Shown here piece after piece: positions 54,360 through 63,900 of a stretch of DNA of 64,000 nt. Position 1 is the stretch's first letter, and every line of letters begins with the position of its first letter. Origin of the DNA: Billgrantia campisalis (GTDB taxonomy: Bacteria > Pseudomonadota > Gammaproteobacteria > Pseudomonadales > Halomonadaceae). A program made the translations under genes and the position numbers. The stretch lies in the NCBI RefSeq assembly GCF_022341425.1, contig NZ_JABFUC010000015.1, forward strand, positions 62,001 through 126,000, in the 5' to 3' direction. Below the pieces are notes generated by a model. The model was not told the DNA's origin, made no database searches, and saw nothing but the letters and a program-made list of their open reading frames with translations.

Positions 54360-57047
54360 TCAGCGCAGCTGATAGAGCAGGTGTTGTATGGCAATCTGGA
54401 AGCGTTGACGGTGCTGAGTGATGCCCTGGGCAATCGGCGACAGCACATCGTCACACGCCTGGCGTTGGCGCTCAGCATAGGCGTCGCGCGTTTCGCCAGG
54501 ACGTTTCGAAAGCTTATCGATCACGTTGCGCTGGGTGCGGTAGCTCAGATAGCTGCGCCACAGCCCCGCCTCTGGGCGTACTTGGGCTTCGCTTGCCATC
54601 TGGGACAGCTCCAGCAGGCCATAGAGGTAGCCGGTGGAAAGCGGTACCGCGGCCTCGCGACGTTGGGCCAACAGGCGCTCGGAAGTGTGCAGCAGCTCAG
54701 CCAGCACCGGCCAGCCAAGGGTCTGGCCGTATAGCGTGACGTGATCCTTGCCGGGCTCGGCCTTGGCCAGCTCCAGTGCCTGCTCGCTCTGCTCGGCCAG
54801 CGCCTGAATGGGCGCGCCGGGTTTGACCTGCAGCAGGCCGGCGCTGAAGTGCAGCCCGGGGTTGTGTGCGGCAAAGCGCTCGAACTGCTGGCGCATCTGC
54901 AGCGCCAGGCGGGTTGTCTGCTTCCAGGGACCGATCAGGAAGAAGTCGTCGCCGCCGGCAAACACCGTATAGGTGTTCGGCGCGTGGCGGGCACACCAGG
55001 CCGGCAGCCAGAGGCTATAGAAGAAGTGCATCTGGCGGGAGAGTGCCGCCATGCGAGCAAAGCTGGGCTGGGCCAGACCGCGCTCGAACAACAGCCCCAG
55101 GTCATCCACGTCGCCCTTGAGGATATGCAGGGCGCGTTGGCCAACCCAGTGGTCCTCTTTGAGCAGTGGGCCGCGGTCCTCGCAGGCCAGGTGCTCCAGC
55201 GTCTTGATCTTGCCGGGCGCTATTTCATCGAGCGGAGCATGGTCGCCGTAGCGCTGCTGCTCGTAGCCATCGGGTGAGCCGAACAGCGGCACATAGGCGT
55301 TGATAAAGCGCCGTGCATAGCCATGGAACAGGCTGGTGTCGTCGAGGGTGGGCAGTGAAATATCCCAGCAGCGCACCAGTTCGCCCTGCTTGGCCAGGGC
55401 GCCGAACTGGCCGCTGGCCTCGCCCGGGCCGGTAAAGCCGACGCCATAGCCGAAAATGGCCAGCGTCAAGCCGTCATGCAGCGGCTGGCCACGCGTAATG
55501 ACCAGCCGCTGATGGCGAGGCTGTGCCAGCCACTCACCGATCTGGACCTGGTCGCGGGCCAACCGGCTGACCCAGGGGCTCTGCGTGTTATCGCGCTCCA
55601 GCCGCACCTCGGCCGGTGAGCGGCCGTCCAGGGCGCAGATGCCTTTCTCTTGATCAAAGCGACTTAAAAAGTTGCTCTGAATGATGGGCACTTCCGGGTC
55701 GGTCAGCGACAGCCGCTGGTATTTGGCGGTCTCCAGTGCCGCAAACAGGCGCTGCATCAGGTGGCGAAAAGGCGGTTCTTGCCCGCCTTTTCCAGCCAGG
55801 AAGTCGTTAGCGCAGGCTTCTGTGGTGGCCAGGCCGATGCCGGAAAGGTGGAAACTGTGCTGGCCAAACCAGTCTTGGCACTCTGTCGCCACCCGGGCAA
55901 TGGCGGCCTGGGTGCGCGGTGTGTTGGGCGCCACCAGCATGAACTTGCCGGCGGCGTTGGTAATTTGGCTGGTTGCGGGCAGCGCCAGAGCTTCGAGCAG
56001 GCGCAGGGCGGCCAGTTCGCACAGCAGCGACACATAGAATGACTTACCACGCAGCAGCTTGTTGGCCCTCTTGCGAGTCTCGCCACCAGCGCTGAAGATG
56101 AAGTCCTGAATGCCGAAGAAATCACCCTGAATCAGCAGGAACTTGGCCTCGTCCCAGTCTTGGCGATATTGCATGGCCTTGCGCACCTGTTCTGGATCGT
56201 CGCCTCGCTCATGGTGATAGCGCCATAGCGCCGTGGCCATGGCTGCCACCGTATGGCTATGGTCGTAGAGCGACACATCCGGGCGGCTGTTGAACGCTGT
56301 TGCCGCGGGGATGGACTGAGCGGTTTCCATCCATAGACTATCGAAATGGTCCAGCCACAGTGGCCACTGTTTGCGGTGGCTGGGTGGGATCCGCTCCAGC
56401 TTGTGGCAGAACTGTTCCCATAGCGCCAGGTACTCGGCCTGGGCCGCACCGTTGTTGTCCGGCTCGGCCTGATCCCGCGCTACGGGAAACAGGCTTTCGG
56501 GATTCAGCGGCGCCAGCGGGTAGCGATACTTCAACTGGTCGATGGCACTGGCTTGCTCTTCCCGGTAAAGCGGCTCGAAGAGTGAGAGCAGCCGGGTGCG
56601 GTAGTGGTTGCGCTCCTCGGCCTTGTTGTATTCGGCAAAGGTTTCACGCTCGAAGCCGGAGGCGATGCGATCCGCCGTGGCGATCACCCACTGCAGCAGG
56701 GTATCGGGCTTGTGATGCATGGCTGCGGCGTTGAGCAGCGAGTCATCCGCTCCCTGTGACTTCCAGCTCGCAAAGGGCGCTACGCTGTCGCCGGTAAGGT
56801 GGGGTAGGTGGCGCTCGATACGATCCAGACACAGCGCCGTATAGGCGGCATGTTTGTGGCTGTGAAAGCCCTTCTCCTTGTTGAAGGGGCAGTAAAGATG
56901 AACATTGGCGTCGATGTGCGACTTGGGCGCTTCCACCCGTGCACGTTCGCCGAGCTTGCCCAGGTCGTGCACCAGGCCGGCAAAGGCCACTCGGCTGCTG
57001 GCCTGCAGCAGCGCCTGATCAACCGTTTGAGAATCGTTGGCCTGCAT
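54360..57047 (-). CDS. cas10: Cas10/Csm1 with HD nuclease and GGDD cyclase motifs
   Basis: This 895-residue signature protein of type III-A has an N-terminal HD domain (FAGLVHDLGKLGERA, HD at 27-28) for single-stranded DNA cleavage. The Palm domain carries GGDD at residues 698-701 (FAGGDDFFLIG) for synthesis of cyclic oligoadenylates on target RNA binding. Both active sites are intact. The first Palm/zinc region includes FIFSAGGETRKRANKLLRGKSF. The ATG at 57045-57047 overlaps the ring nuclease stop by one base (TGATG); a TTG one codon earlier is less likely. Confidence 0.95.
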   Translation of the reverse strand: MQANDSQTVDQALLQASSRVAFAGLVHDLGKLGERARVEAPKSHIDANVHLYCPFNKEKGFHSHKHAAYTALCLDRIERHLPHLTGDSVAPFASWKSQGADDSLLNAAAMHHKPDTLLQWVIATADRIASGFERETFAEYNKAEERNHYRTRLLSLFEPLYREEQASAIDQLKYRYPLAPLNPESLFPVARDQAEPDNNGAAQAEYLALWEQFCHKLERIPPSHRKQWPLWLDHFDSLWMETAQSIPAATAFNSRPDVSLYDHSHTVAAMATALWRYHHERGDDPEQVRKAMQYRQDWDEAKFLLIQGDFFGIQDFIFSAGGETRKRANKLLRGKSFYVSLLCELAALRLLEALALPATSQITNAAGKFMLVAPNTPRTQAAIARVATECQDWFGQHSFHLSGIGLATTEACANDFLAGKGGQEPPFRHLMQRLFAALETAKYQRLSLTDPEVPIIQSNFLSRFDQEKGICALDGRSPAEVRLERDNTQSPWVSRLARDQVQIGEWLAQPRHQRLVITRGQPLHDGLTLAIFGYGVGFTGPGEASGQFGALAKQGELVRCWDISLPTLDDTSLFHGYARRFINAYVPLFGSPDGYEQQRYGDHAPLDEIAPGKIKTLEHLACEDRGPLLKEDHWVGQRALHILKGDVDDLGLLFERGLAQPSFARMAALSRQMHFFYSLWLPAWCARHAPNTYTVFAGGDDFFLIGPWKQTTRLALQMRQQFERFAAHNPGLHFSAGLLQVKPGAPIQALAEQSEQALELAKAEPGKDHVTLYGQTLGWPVLAELLHTSERLLAQRREAAVPLSTGYLYGLLELSQMASEAQVRPEAGLWRSYLSYRTQRNVIDKLSKRPGETRDAYAERQRQACDDVLSPIAQGITQHRQRFQIAIQHLLYQLR

Positions 57048-58216
57048 CAAGTGGCTCCTCCCTGCGATACGTGAGGGGTAGGTGAAGAATCAAGTGGCCC
57101 GTCCAGTGGATGATGCGTGAGTGTGATCTGCTCCGGGCATAGCGTCAGCGCCCAGCCGCTATGTCGCTGGTGGCGTACGTTAGCGATCATGAAAGGTTCT
57201 GCCAGGCGGCGGCCCAGGCCCAGCTTCAGCTTGCGGTGCAGGGTGGAGCGGCGTGTGCGCAGCGGGCCCAGGTCCAGGCCATCCTCCAGGGCAGCCAGGC
57301 TGCGGGGAGAAAGGCGGTCTTCCAGGTCGAAGTGGCGAATCACTCCGAGCATCTCATTGGCCAGCGCCCGGTCGGGGTGGCCTTCCACCGGCGGGGTTAG
57401 CGGCTCTGCGCGCTGCTGACAGCGGTGCACGAACCACAGGTAAAGCATCCATTCCATGGGCTCAAGCGTGACGCTGATACCGTTGCAGATCAGCCGAGGG
57501 GTACTTACGGAAACCCTTAGCTGAGCTGGTTGCGTTGCTGCGTTTAGCAGTGCCACTGCGTCGCTGAAGCTGAGCTGCTGCACCAGCGCCTCTTGTGGCA
57601 GCTCATCGCGCAGACGCACAAAGGGGATGCGTGCCAGCGTGACCTCGGCGCGGCGAGTATCCAGCGGTTTGCCATCGCGGGTATAGATCACCTGAGACTC
57701 CGGGGTGGGGTAGAAGAACTCAGGGTGCGATTCGAAGCGTTCGCTGACCAGCACATGGGAGAGCGTGTCCTGCTCTCGGCCATATAGCGACAGTGCATAG
57801 CCAATATAGAAGCCCATTGTCTTGCGGCCTCCTGCCAGAGAGACATGCAGAGCGGTATCCGGGCGTGAGGTGAAATCGCGTACGCGCTGAGTGATGAAGT
57901 TGGCTGCGGCGGCGTTATCGTCTGGAGTGCGAATATCTTCTAGTGGTCGGCCCTGGCTGTCAGGAATGATATGCAGGTGGGTGGTGGAGAAGCGAATGTC
58001 GGGTAGGCCATAGTCGGCGATCAGCTTGGGTAGGCGGGCGTTGGCGCCGGTGAGCAGGGTTAGTTCGGCACGCTGCGCGCCTTCCAGCGTGGTAATCAGA
58101 TGCAGCTCGGCGCCCACCAGACTGGTGGACGACTCGCGATGGAATGCGTAGAGCGTTTCCGTTACGACCTGCGGTGACAGCCCGGCCACCATCAGAAAAA
58201 TCGGCTGCTGTGCCAT
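57047..58216 (-). CDS. CRISPR-associated CARF ring nuclease of the NE0113 (Csm6-like) family
   Basis: This 389-residue protein has a CARF domain of the Cas_NE0113 family. It starts FLMVAGLSPQVVTETLYAFH, continues LITTLEGAQRAELTLL, and has the ligand-binding LHVSLAGGRKTMGFYIGYAL and LSHVLVSERFESHPEFFYP. The C-terminal 160 residues form a separate domain (LEPMEWMLYLWFVHRCQQ, then LGPLRTRRSTLHRKLKLGLG), probably winged helix, without the RxxxxH HEPN motif of true Csm6. It likely binds and degrades cyclic oligoadenylates. A GGAG ribosome binding site precedes the ATG. It is the first gene of the interference operon. Confidence 0.85.
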   Translation of the reverse strand: MAQQPIFLMVAGLSPQVVTETLYAFHRESSTSLVGAELHLITTLEGAQRAELTLLTGANARLPKLIADYGLPDIRFSTTHLHIIPDSQGRPLEDIRTPDDNAAAANFITQRVRDFTSRPDTALHVSLAGGRKTMGFYIGYALSLYGREQDTLSHVLVSERFESHPEFFYPTPESQVIYTRDGKPLDTRRAEVTLARIPFVRLRDELPQEALVQQLSFSDAVALLNAATQPAQLRVSVSTPRLICNGISVTLEPMEWMLYLWFVHRCQQRAEPLTPPVEGHPDRALANEMLGVIRHFDLEDRLSPRSLAALEDGLDLGPLRTRRSTLHRKLKLGLGRRLAEPFMIANVRHQRHSGWALTLCPEQITLTHHPLDGPLDSSPTPHVSQGGAT

Positions 58217-58544
58217 GTCTGGCTCCTTGTTGGCCGCACCTACTGAGCGGCGTTTGCTTCCCTGGCACCCTGTGACGAAGGCTGAACTTCCCCTCCATGC
58301 TATGCGAAGTTGCCGTTACCGCAAGTCCACCTCGGTCGACTTGGGGGTAATCGGCAGCATACAAGCTCCCTGAACGCACGGTCATGGCAGGGATCTTGAA
58401 CCTTCCGCGTGAGAATTTGGGACTTCGTAAGGTTATGAACCAGCAGCCAAAACCTTTCGAAGCTCAGCGGTGAGCGAGTGCCCGGCTAGGCTTAGTGCGA
58501 ATAGGAAATATGTGCCATGCCTCGTCGGTGCGGAGGGAGTCGAA
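58217..58544. other. Divergent promoter region between the interference and adaptation operons
   Basis: These 328 bases hold no supported gene or CRISPR repeat remnant. Base composition is lower in GC than in the flanking genes. The GGAGGGAG site before cas2 lies at its right end, and the region must hold both promoters. No clear operator was recognised. Confidence 0.5.
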
Positions 58545-58820
58545 ATGCGAAAGCTCTACCTCGCCTGTTACGACATCACTTGTCCCAAGCGGCTGCGTAT
58601 GTGCCTCAAGGTGCTCAAAGGGTATGCCAGCGGGCGGCAGTACTCCTGCTTCGAGTGCTATCTCACGCACCGCGAGCGGGAAGAGCTGCTGGCCACCATG
58701 CGCGACCTGACTGAGGGTGACGACGCCTTTGCACTGCTCTGCCTGCAGCGCCAGCGCACCATTCATCCGCTGGGGCAGGGCGTGGCGCCGCTTGATGAAG
58801 CCTTCATGTGGGTGGGGTGA
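58545..58820 (+). CDS. cas2: Cas2 (first copy)
   Basis: This 91-residue Cas2 has the ferredoxin-like start KLYLACYDITCPKRLRMCLKVL with the conserved Asp (YDI) and the SCFECYLTHREREEL segment. Cas2 bridges two Cas1 dimers in the spacer integration complex. The start at 58545 has a GGAGGGAG ribosome binding site; a longer open frame upstream is not used. It is followed by cas1 after 11 bases. Confidence 0.9.
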   Translation: MRKLYLACYDITCPKRLRMCLKVLKGYASGRQYSCFECYLTHREREELLATMRDLTEGDDAFALLCLQRQRTIHPLGQGVAPLDEAFMWVG

Positions 58821-58831
58821 GGGGAGCAACG

Positions 58832-59770
58832 ATGAGCCGACATCTGTATCTGGACCATGCCAATACGCAGCTGGCGCTGGACGGGCGAAGCCTGACAGTG
58901 AAAGTGCCCGAGCGGCCGGTGGCCCATGTGCCACTGCATCTCTTGGAACGTGTGACCATCGTGGCGGATATCGAGGTTTCCACCCGCCTGTTGCACCGGC
59001 TTTCCAGCGCCGGAATCACAATCACCTTGTTGTCGCCGCGAAGCAAGAGCCAGGCCACCGAGTGTCTGACACCGATTCACGGCAACCATGGGCGGCGCTT
59101 GCAGCAGTATGCGCTGGTGTTGGATGACGCACGCTGCCTGACGTGGGCTCGGCTGCTGGTGCGCTGGAAGGTCAAGGCGCAACGCCATCAGTTACTACGC
59201 TTTGCGGCGCGACGTGGCGCCGAGGCGGGTCGCTGTCGCCGGGCGGAGCGAGAGCTGGCATTGCTTCAAAAGCAGGTATCGGATGCTGATGCGCAGCAGC
59301 TGCTGGGCCTGGAGGGTAGCGCTGCACGCGCCTACTTTGGCGTTTTCCAACGCCTGGTACCCGCCAGCCTTGGGTTCAGCGGACGTCGGAAGCGGCCCGC
59401 TCCGGACCCGGTGAATGCGCTGCTGTCGCTCACCTACAGCATGCTGACCAGCGAGTGCAGCCGGGCACTGCAGCTGGCCGGGCTGGACCCAGCCTACGGG
59501 GTTTACCACCGCGTGGGTTACGGTAGGCCTTCGCTGGCCTGCGATCTCGTGGAACTGGTGAGGCCGCAAGCTGACCACTTCGTGTGGCGCTTGGTGGCGA
59601 GGCAGGATCTGCGGGCCCACCACTTCACGCGCCAGTTGGGTGCCTGTCTGCTCAAGAAAGAGGGAAGGGGAATCTACTTTCCCTGCTATGAGGTGCGATT
59701 GGCGCCGTGCCGACGTCATATCCATAGGTTGGCGCGGCGGCTCTGCCAGCGCTGGGAACAGGAGGGCTAG
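58832..59770 (+). CDS. cas1: Cas1 integrase (catalytic)
   Basis: This 312-residue Cas1 has the full active site: E161 in LEGSAARAYFG, H226 in YGVYHRVGYGRPSL, D238 and E241 in CDLVELVRP. The N-terminal beta domain (residues 4-70) and the all-alpha domain are both complete. It integrates new spacers at the leader end of the array. The ATG at 58832 follows GGGGAGC; eight extra codons upstream are possible. The next gene starts two codons after its stop (TAGCATG), a tight operon. Confidence 0.94.
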   Translation: MSRHLYLDHANTQLALDGRSLTVKVPERPVAHVPLHLLERVTIVADIEVSTRLLHRLSSAGITITLLSPRSKSQATECLTPIHGNHGRRLQQYALVLDDARCLTWARLLVRWKVKAQRHQLLRFAARRGAEAGRCRRAERELALLQKQVSDADAQQLLGLEGSAARAYFGVFQRLVPASLGFSGRRKRPAPDPVNALLSLTYSMLTSECSRALQLAGLDPAYGVYHRVGYGRPSLACDLVELVRPQADHFVWRLVARQDLRAHHFTRQLGACLLKKEGRGIYFPCYEVRLAPCRRHIHRLARRLCQRWEQEG

Positions 59771-59771
59771 C

Positions 59772-60485
59772 ATGAGTACGGATACGGCCATTATGGCGAC
59801 ACTATTCATTCATGGCCGCCAGCTGCAGCAGTGGCGGCTGGTCGGCAATACCCTTTCGGTGCGTATGCAGCGGCGTGCCGAGCAGCTGTTTCCGCTCAGC
59901 CGGCTGCGTCGAGTGATCTTTATCGAGCGTGCCCCCGGCGACATGCGCTACCTCTGGAAACTGCTCGAGATGGGAGTGGGCGTGACCTTCATGGGCAGCC
60001 GAGGCCGCCTGATCGGCGCCTTCAATGCGCCCGCAATAGAGAGCAGCCCGCTTCCCCTACTGGCAGAACGGTTGATGCACAACAGTCACCTTCGCGACTG
60101 GCTGGCGGACTGGCAGGATGATCAAGTGCGGCACCTCGAGCGAGATATCACCCTGCAGCTGCGTGAGCAGGCAGGGCGCTGCCGCCATTCGCTGAGCGAG
60201 GATGCCCGTGACTGGCTTGATGGCCTGACAGGGGCCCTGCTCAATGATGTTGCTGCCGAGTATCAACTGGATAGCGCCCAACGGCCGGCGCGCTGTCTGA
60301 TCACCACGCTGCACCGGATGCTGTTGCCCTGGGTAATGGTGCAGGGGCGCTGGTGGCTGCGACACCGGCCGGCACCCGACGTGCAGCAGTGCTGCCAGGC
60401 CTTCGAGGCGTTCAGCGAGGGCCTGGAGAACCATATGCAGCGCTTGCTGCTGCAGCTGGAATTGAGGGCGGATGAATGGCTGTAA
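59772..60485 (+). CDS. Cas1-like protein lacking catalytic motifs (Cas1 prime)
   Basis: This 237-residue protein resembles the N-terminal half of Cas1: TLFIHGRQLQQWRLVGNTLS, LFPLSRLRRVIFIERAPG, then LWKLLEMGVGVTFMGSRGRL. It aligns with the neighbouring Cas1 (HLYLDHANTQLALDGRSLTV, LHLLERVTIVAD, LLHRLSSAGITITLLSPRSK). A helical domain follows. The ExxxAR-YFG and HxxxYGRPSL-xxDLVE motifs are missing and the protein is about 75 residues shorter. It may be a structural partner in a Cas1-Cas1 prime heterocomplex. It lies between cas1 and the second cas2, and its stop overlaps the cas2 start by ten bases. Confidence 0.8.
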   Translation: MSTDTAIMATLFIHGRQLQQWRLVGNTLSVRMQRRAEQLFPLSRLRRVIFIERAPGDMRYLWKLLEMGVGVTFMGSRGRLIGAFNAPAIESSPLPLLAERLMHNSHLRDWLADWQDDQVRHLERDITLQLREQAGRCRHSLSEDARDWLDGLTGALLNDVAAEYQLDSAQRPARCLITTLHRMLLPWVMVQGRWWLRHRPAPDVQQCCQAFEAFSEGLENHMQRLLLQLELRADEWL

Positions 60486-60805
60486 CAGGGGTGAACTGGC
60501 TGGTATGTTACGACATCCGTGACTCGCGGCGGCTGCGTCGGGTCCACCGTTGCTGCCGCCACTGGGGCATGCCTTTGCAGCGTTCGGTCTTTGCCTGCGC
60601 ATTGAAAGCAGAAGATCTGGGTGTCATGATTGAAGAACTGAGAAGCCTGATGGATGAGGGTGAAGACGATGTGCGGCTTTATCCGATCGAGGATCTTGCC
60701 AATGCCATCATCCAGGGCACCACGCGGCTGCCGTTGATGGTAGAGTCATTGATCCGCATGCAGCAACAAGGCATTGTCGACGATGACAGAGAGCCCGAAG
60801 GCTAA
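60476..60805 (+). CDS. cas2: Cas2 (second copy)
   Basis: This 109-residue second Cas2 has WLVCYDIRDSRRLRRVHRCC with the conserved aspartate and MPLQRSVFACALKAEDLGVM. It differs strongly from the first Cas2 and is longer, with an acidic C-terminus. It starts inside the end of the Cas1-like gene, so translation is coupled. Its stop lies 111 bases before the first repeat, so it is the last gene before the leader. Confidence 0.9.
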   Translation: MAVTGVNWLVCYDIRDSRRLRRVHRCCRHWGMPLQRSVFACALKAEDLGVMIEELRSLMDEGEDDVRLYPIEDLANAIIQGTTRLPLMVESLIRMQQQGIVDDDREPEG

Positions 60806-60916
60806 GGCAGTTCACCGCTCTTTCACAATGCAGTGTACTGTAGGGTGGGTGACGGGCATCGTTGTGCTAAACCAAGCTGTAAACGGCTGCTGGCACTGGG
60901 CTTTTGGGGTGGAGCT
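60806..60916 (+). promoter_or_regulatory. CRISPR leader
   Basis: These 111 bases between cas2 and the first repeat should contain the array promoter and the integration-specifying leader. The array is read in the + direction: the repeat ends in ATTGAGAC, the usual 8-nt crRNA 5' handle, so new spacers should enter here. A TTTCAC hexamer at about 60820 and TACTGTA at about 60835 are possible promoter parts, weakly supported. Confidence 0.6.
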
Positions 60917-63900
60917 GTAAGAACACTTCCCTGGCATAGAAGGGATTGAGACGGGCGCTGTGTGTTTCCATTGGCGATGCCTGTCGTAAGAACACTTCCC
61001 TGGCATAGAAGGGATTGAGACCAATCACATCGTCTTGATCCGCGCTCGTCGTGCGTAAGAACACTTCCCTGGCATAGAAGGGATTGAGACATTGCAGTAC
61101 ACGCCGTAAAAACCGCCGGTCATCGGTAAGAACACTTCCCTGGCATAGAAGGGATTGAGACTCATGTTCTGACCTCGATTTCGACAACTTTGTTATGTAA
61201 GAACACTTCCCTGGCATAGAAGGGATTGAGACTTCACACAGCGGTCGACGCCGTTACCGTTAATGACGTAAGAACACTTCCCTGGCATAGAAGGGATTGA
61301 GACTTCGGGGAACGGGGGCGGTTCGCCGCCGCATACGTCGTAAGAACACTTCCCTGGCATAGAAGGGATTGAGACTGCGCTTCGGTGTTGGGGTCGTCAG
61401 GGTGAACAAGTAAGAACACTTCCCTGGCATAGAAGGGATTGAGACGTATAACATCGAACTGGTGCGGTATTTCAGTCGGGTAAGAACACTTCCCTGGCAT
61501 AGAAGGGATTGAGACTCGCCAGCCTGCGCGATGCTTTCCAGCAGTTCGGTAAGAACACTTCCCTGGCATAGAAGGGATTGAGACTTCACACAGCGGTCGA
61601 CGCCGTTACCGTTAATGACGTAAGAACACTTCCCTGGCATAGAAGGGATTGAGACCGTTACGCCGTGCGTACTGCCCGCGCCTTTAGCGTAAGAACACTT
61701 CCCTGGCATAGAAGGGATTGAGACGTCTTTTCCTTTTTCAGTAAGACGCGCGGCGATAGTAAGAACACTTCCCTGGCATAGAAGGGATTGAGACGTAGCA
61801 TAAATCCACGCCAAAAGCGCCATTACTGTGTAAGAACACTTCCCTGGCATAGAAGGGATTGAGACTTCCAGTGCGTCAAACGGTATCGTCACCGACATGC
61901 GTAAGAACACTTCCCTGGCATAGAAGGGATTGAGACGGGCGCGTGTGGCCGAAACAGGGCGCGCATACGGGTAAGAACACTTCCCTGGCATAGAAGGGAT
62001 TGAGACCCTCGCTGTACGTAAACACGAACACCCCAAACAGTAAGAACACTTCCCTGGCATAGAAGGGATTGAGACTAGCCCGAATCCTCCAATACGCGAA
62101 CGCCGGTCAAGTAAGAACACTTCCCTGGCATAGAAGGGATTGAGACCAGTGTCAGCGGCTTGCTCAGTTGCTTCGGTCAGTAAGAACACTTCCCTGGCAT
62201 AGAAGGGATTGAGACTTCGCGGTTCGGGCGCGAACGTCGGCAGCTTCAAGTAAGAACACTTCCCTGGCATAGAAGGGATTGAGACCAAAAAATTCGCCCG
62301 GCTCAACGGCCGGGCTTTCGTAAGAACACTTCCCTGGCATAGAAGGGATTGAGACGCCTTCTCTTCGTTCGGTACAAAACCGTACCCGGGTAAGAACACT
62401 TCCCTGGCATAGAAGGGATTGAGACCACTCTGACCCGTATCGTATAACGTAAACATCGTCGTAAGAACACTTCCCTGGCATAGAAGGGATTGAGACCCAT
62501 GTCGGCGTAGTCCTCCGTCCGCATGCTGATGTAAGAACACTTCCCTGGCATAGAAGGGATTGAGACTCAGAATGCCTAAGGAGGGGATGTATGGCGTTTA
62601 GTAAGAACACTTCCCTGGCATAGAAGGGATTGAGACTGTCGCATGGTCGTATCTCCCGTTATCAAATGCGTAAGAACACTTCCCTGGCATAGAAGGGATT
62701 GAGACCTTCCAGAATATCCCATTCTTCCTTTGAAACGCCGTAAGAACACTTCCCTGGCATAGAAGGGATTGAGACGTCGTATCTCCCGCCATTCAAAGGC
62801 CATAAGCATGGTAAGAACACTTCCCTGGCATAGAAGGGATTGAGACCAGACCCCACTTTCCGGTATGCAATCAGCCCCGTCGTAAGAACACTTCCCTGGC
62901 ATAGAAGGGATTGAGACAAGTCACGGCCCGCTATCAGCGCAAGTCGTTGGGTAAGAACACTTCCCTGGCATAGAAGGGATTGAGACTTACCTTGTGTGTA
63001 TGTATATAATATATCAGCTCGTAAGAACACTTCCCTGGCATAGAAGGGATTGAGACATTTAATTCTTCATCAAAACGTTCTTCCAGTTCGTAAGAACACT
63101 TCCCTGGCATAGAAGGGATTGAGACATAGGCGGATTGCCCGCTGCCGCCGACTACGCTGGTAAGAACACTTCCCTGGCATAGAAGGGATTGAGACGCAGC
63201 GCGCCAATTCCTCCGCCATGCGCGCTTGAGGTAAGAACACTTCCCTGGCATAGAAGGGATTGAGACAAGTCACGGCCCGCTATCAGCGCAAGTCGTTGGG
63301 TAAGAACACTTCCCTGGCATAGAAGGGATTGAGACTTACCTTGTGTGTATGTATATAATATATCAGCTCGTAAGAACACTTCCCTGGCATAGAAGGGATT
63401 GAGACATTTAATTCTTCATCAAAACGTTCTTCCAGTTCGTAAGAACACTTCCCTGGCATAGAAGGGATTGAGACATAGGCGGATTGCCCGCTGCCGCCGA
63501 CTACGCTGGTAAGAACACTTCCCTGGCATAGAAGGGATTGAGACGCAGCGCGCCAATTCCTCCGCCATGCGCGCTTGAGGTAAGAACACTTCCCTGGCAT
63601 AGAAGGGATTGAGACAGCAATGTTTTCATGTCAGCCGCCCTCGTCCAGTAAGAACACTTCCCTGGCATAGAAGGGATTGAGACTTCTCGTTGACTTCGAC
63701 AAGCCCATTCTTGACGAGTAAGAACACTTCCCTGGCATAGAAGGGATTGAGACACCGCGCGGCGCGCCGCTCCGCAAGGTATTCCGCGTAAGAACACTTC
63801 CCTGGCATAGAAGGGATTGAGACATCGGCAATAGTTTGCAATTCGAGTCTGACCCATCGTAAGAACACTTCCCTGGCATAGAAGGGATTGAGACGCAATA

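Noticed and set aside
59772-60485. Simple pseudogene of cas1
   Set aside because: The frame is intact, is tightly spaced with cas1, and overlaps cas2 by ten bases. The sequence is diverged rather than disrupted, so a maintained Cas1-like protein is the better reading.
61260-62540. Long open frames on the minus strand across the CRISPR array (up to 426 residues)
   Set aside because: The reverse complement of the repeat has no stop codon in any frame, so the frames simply run through repeat and spacer units. They show repeating SQSLLCQGSVLT, VSIPSMPGKCSY and LNPFYAREVFL blocks, not a protein.
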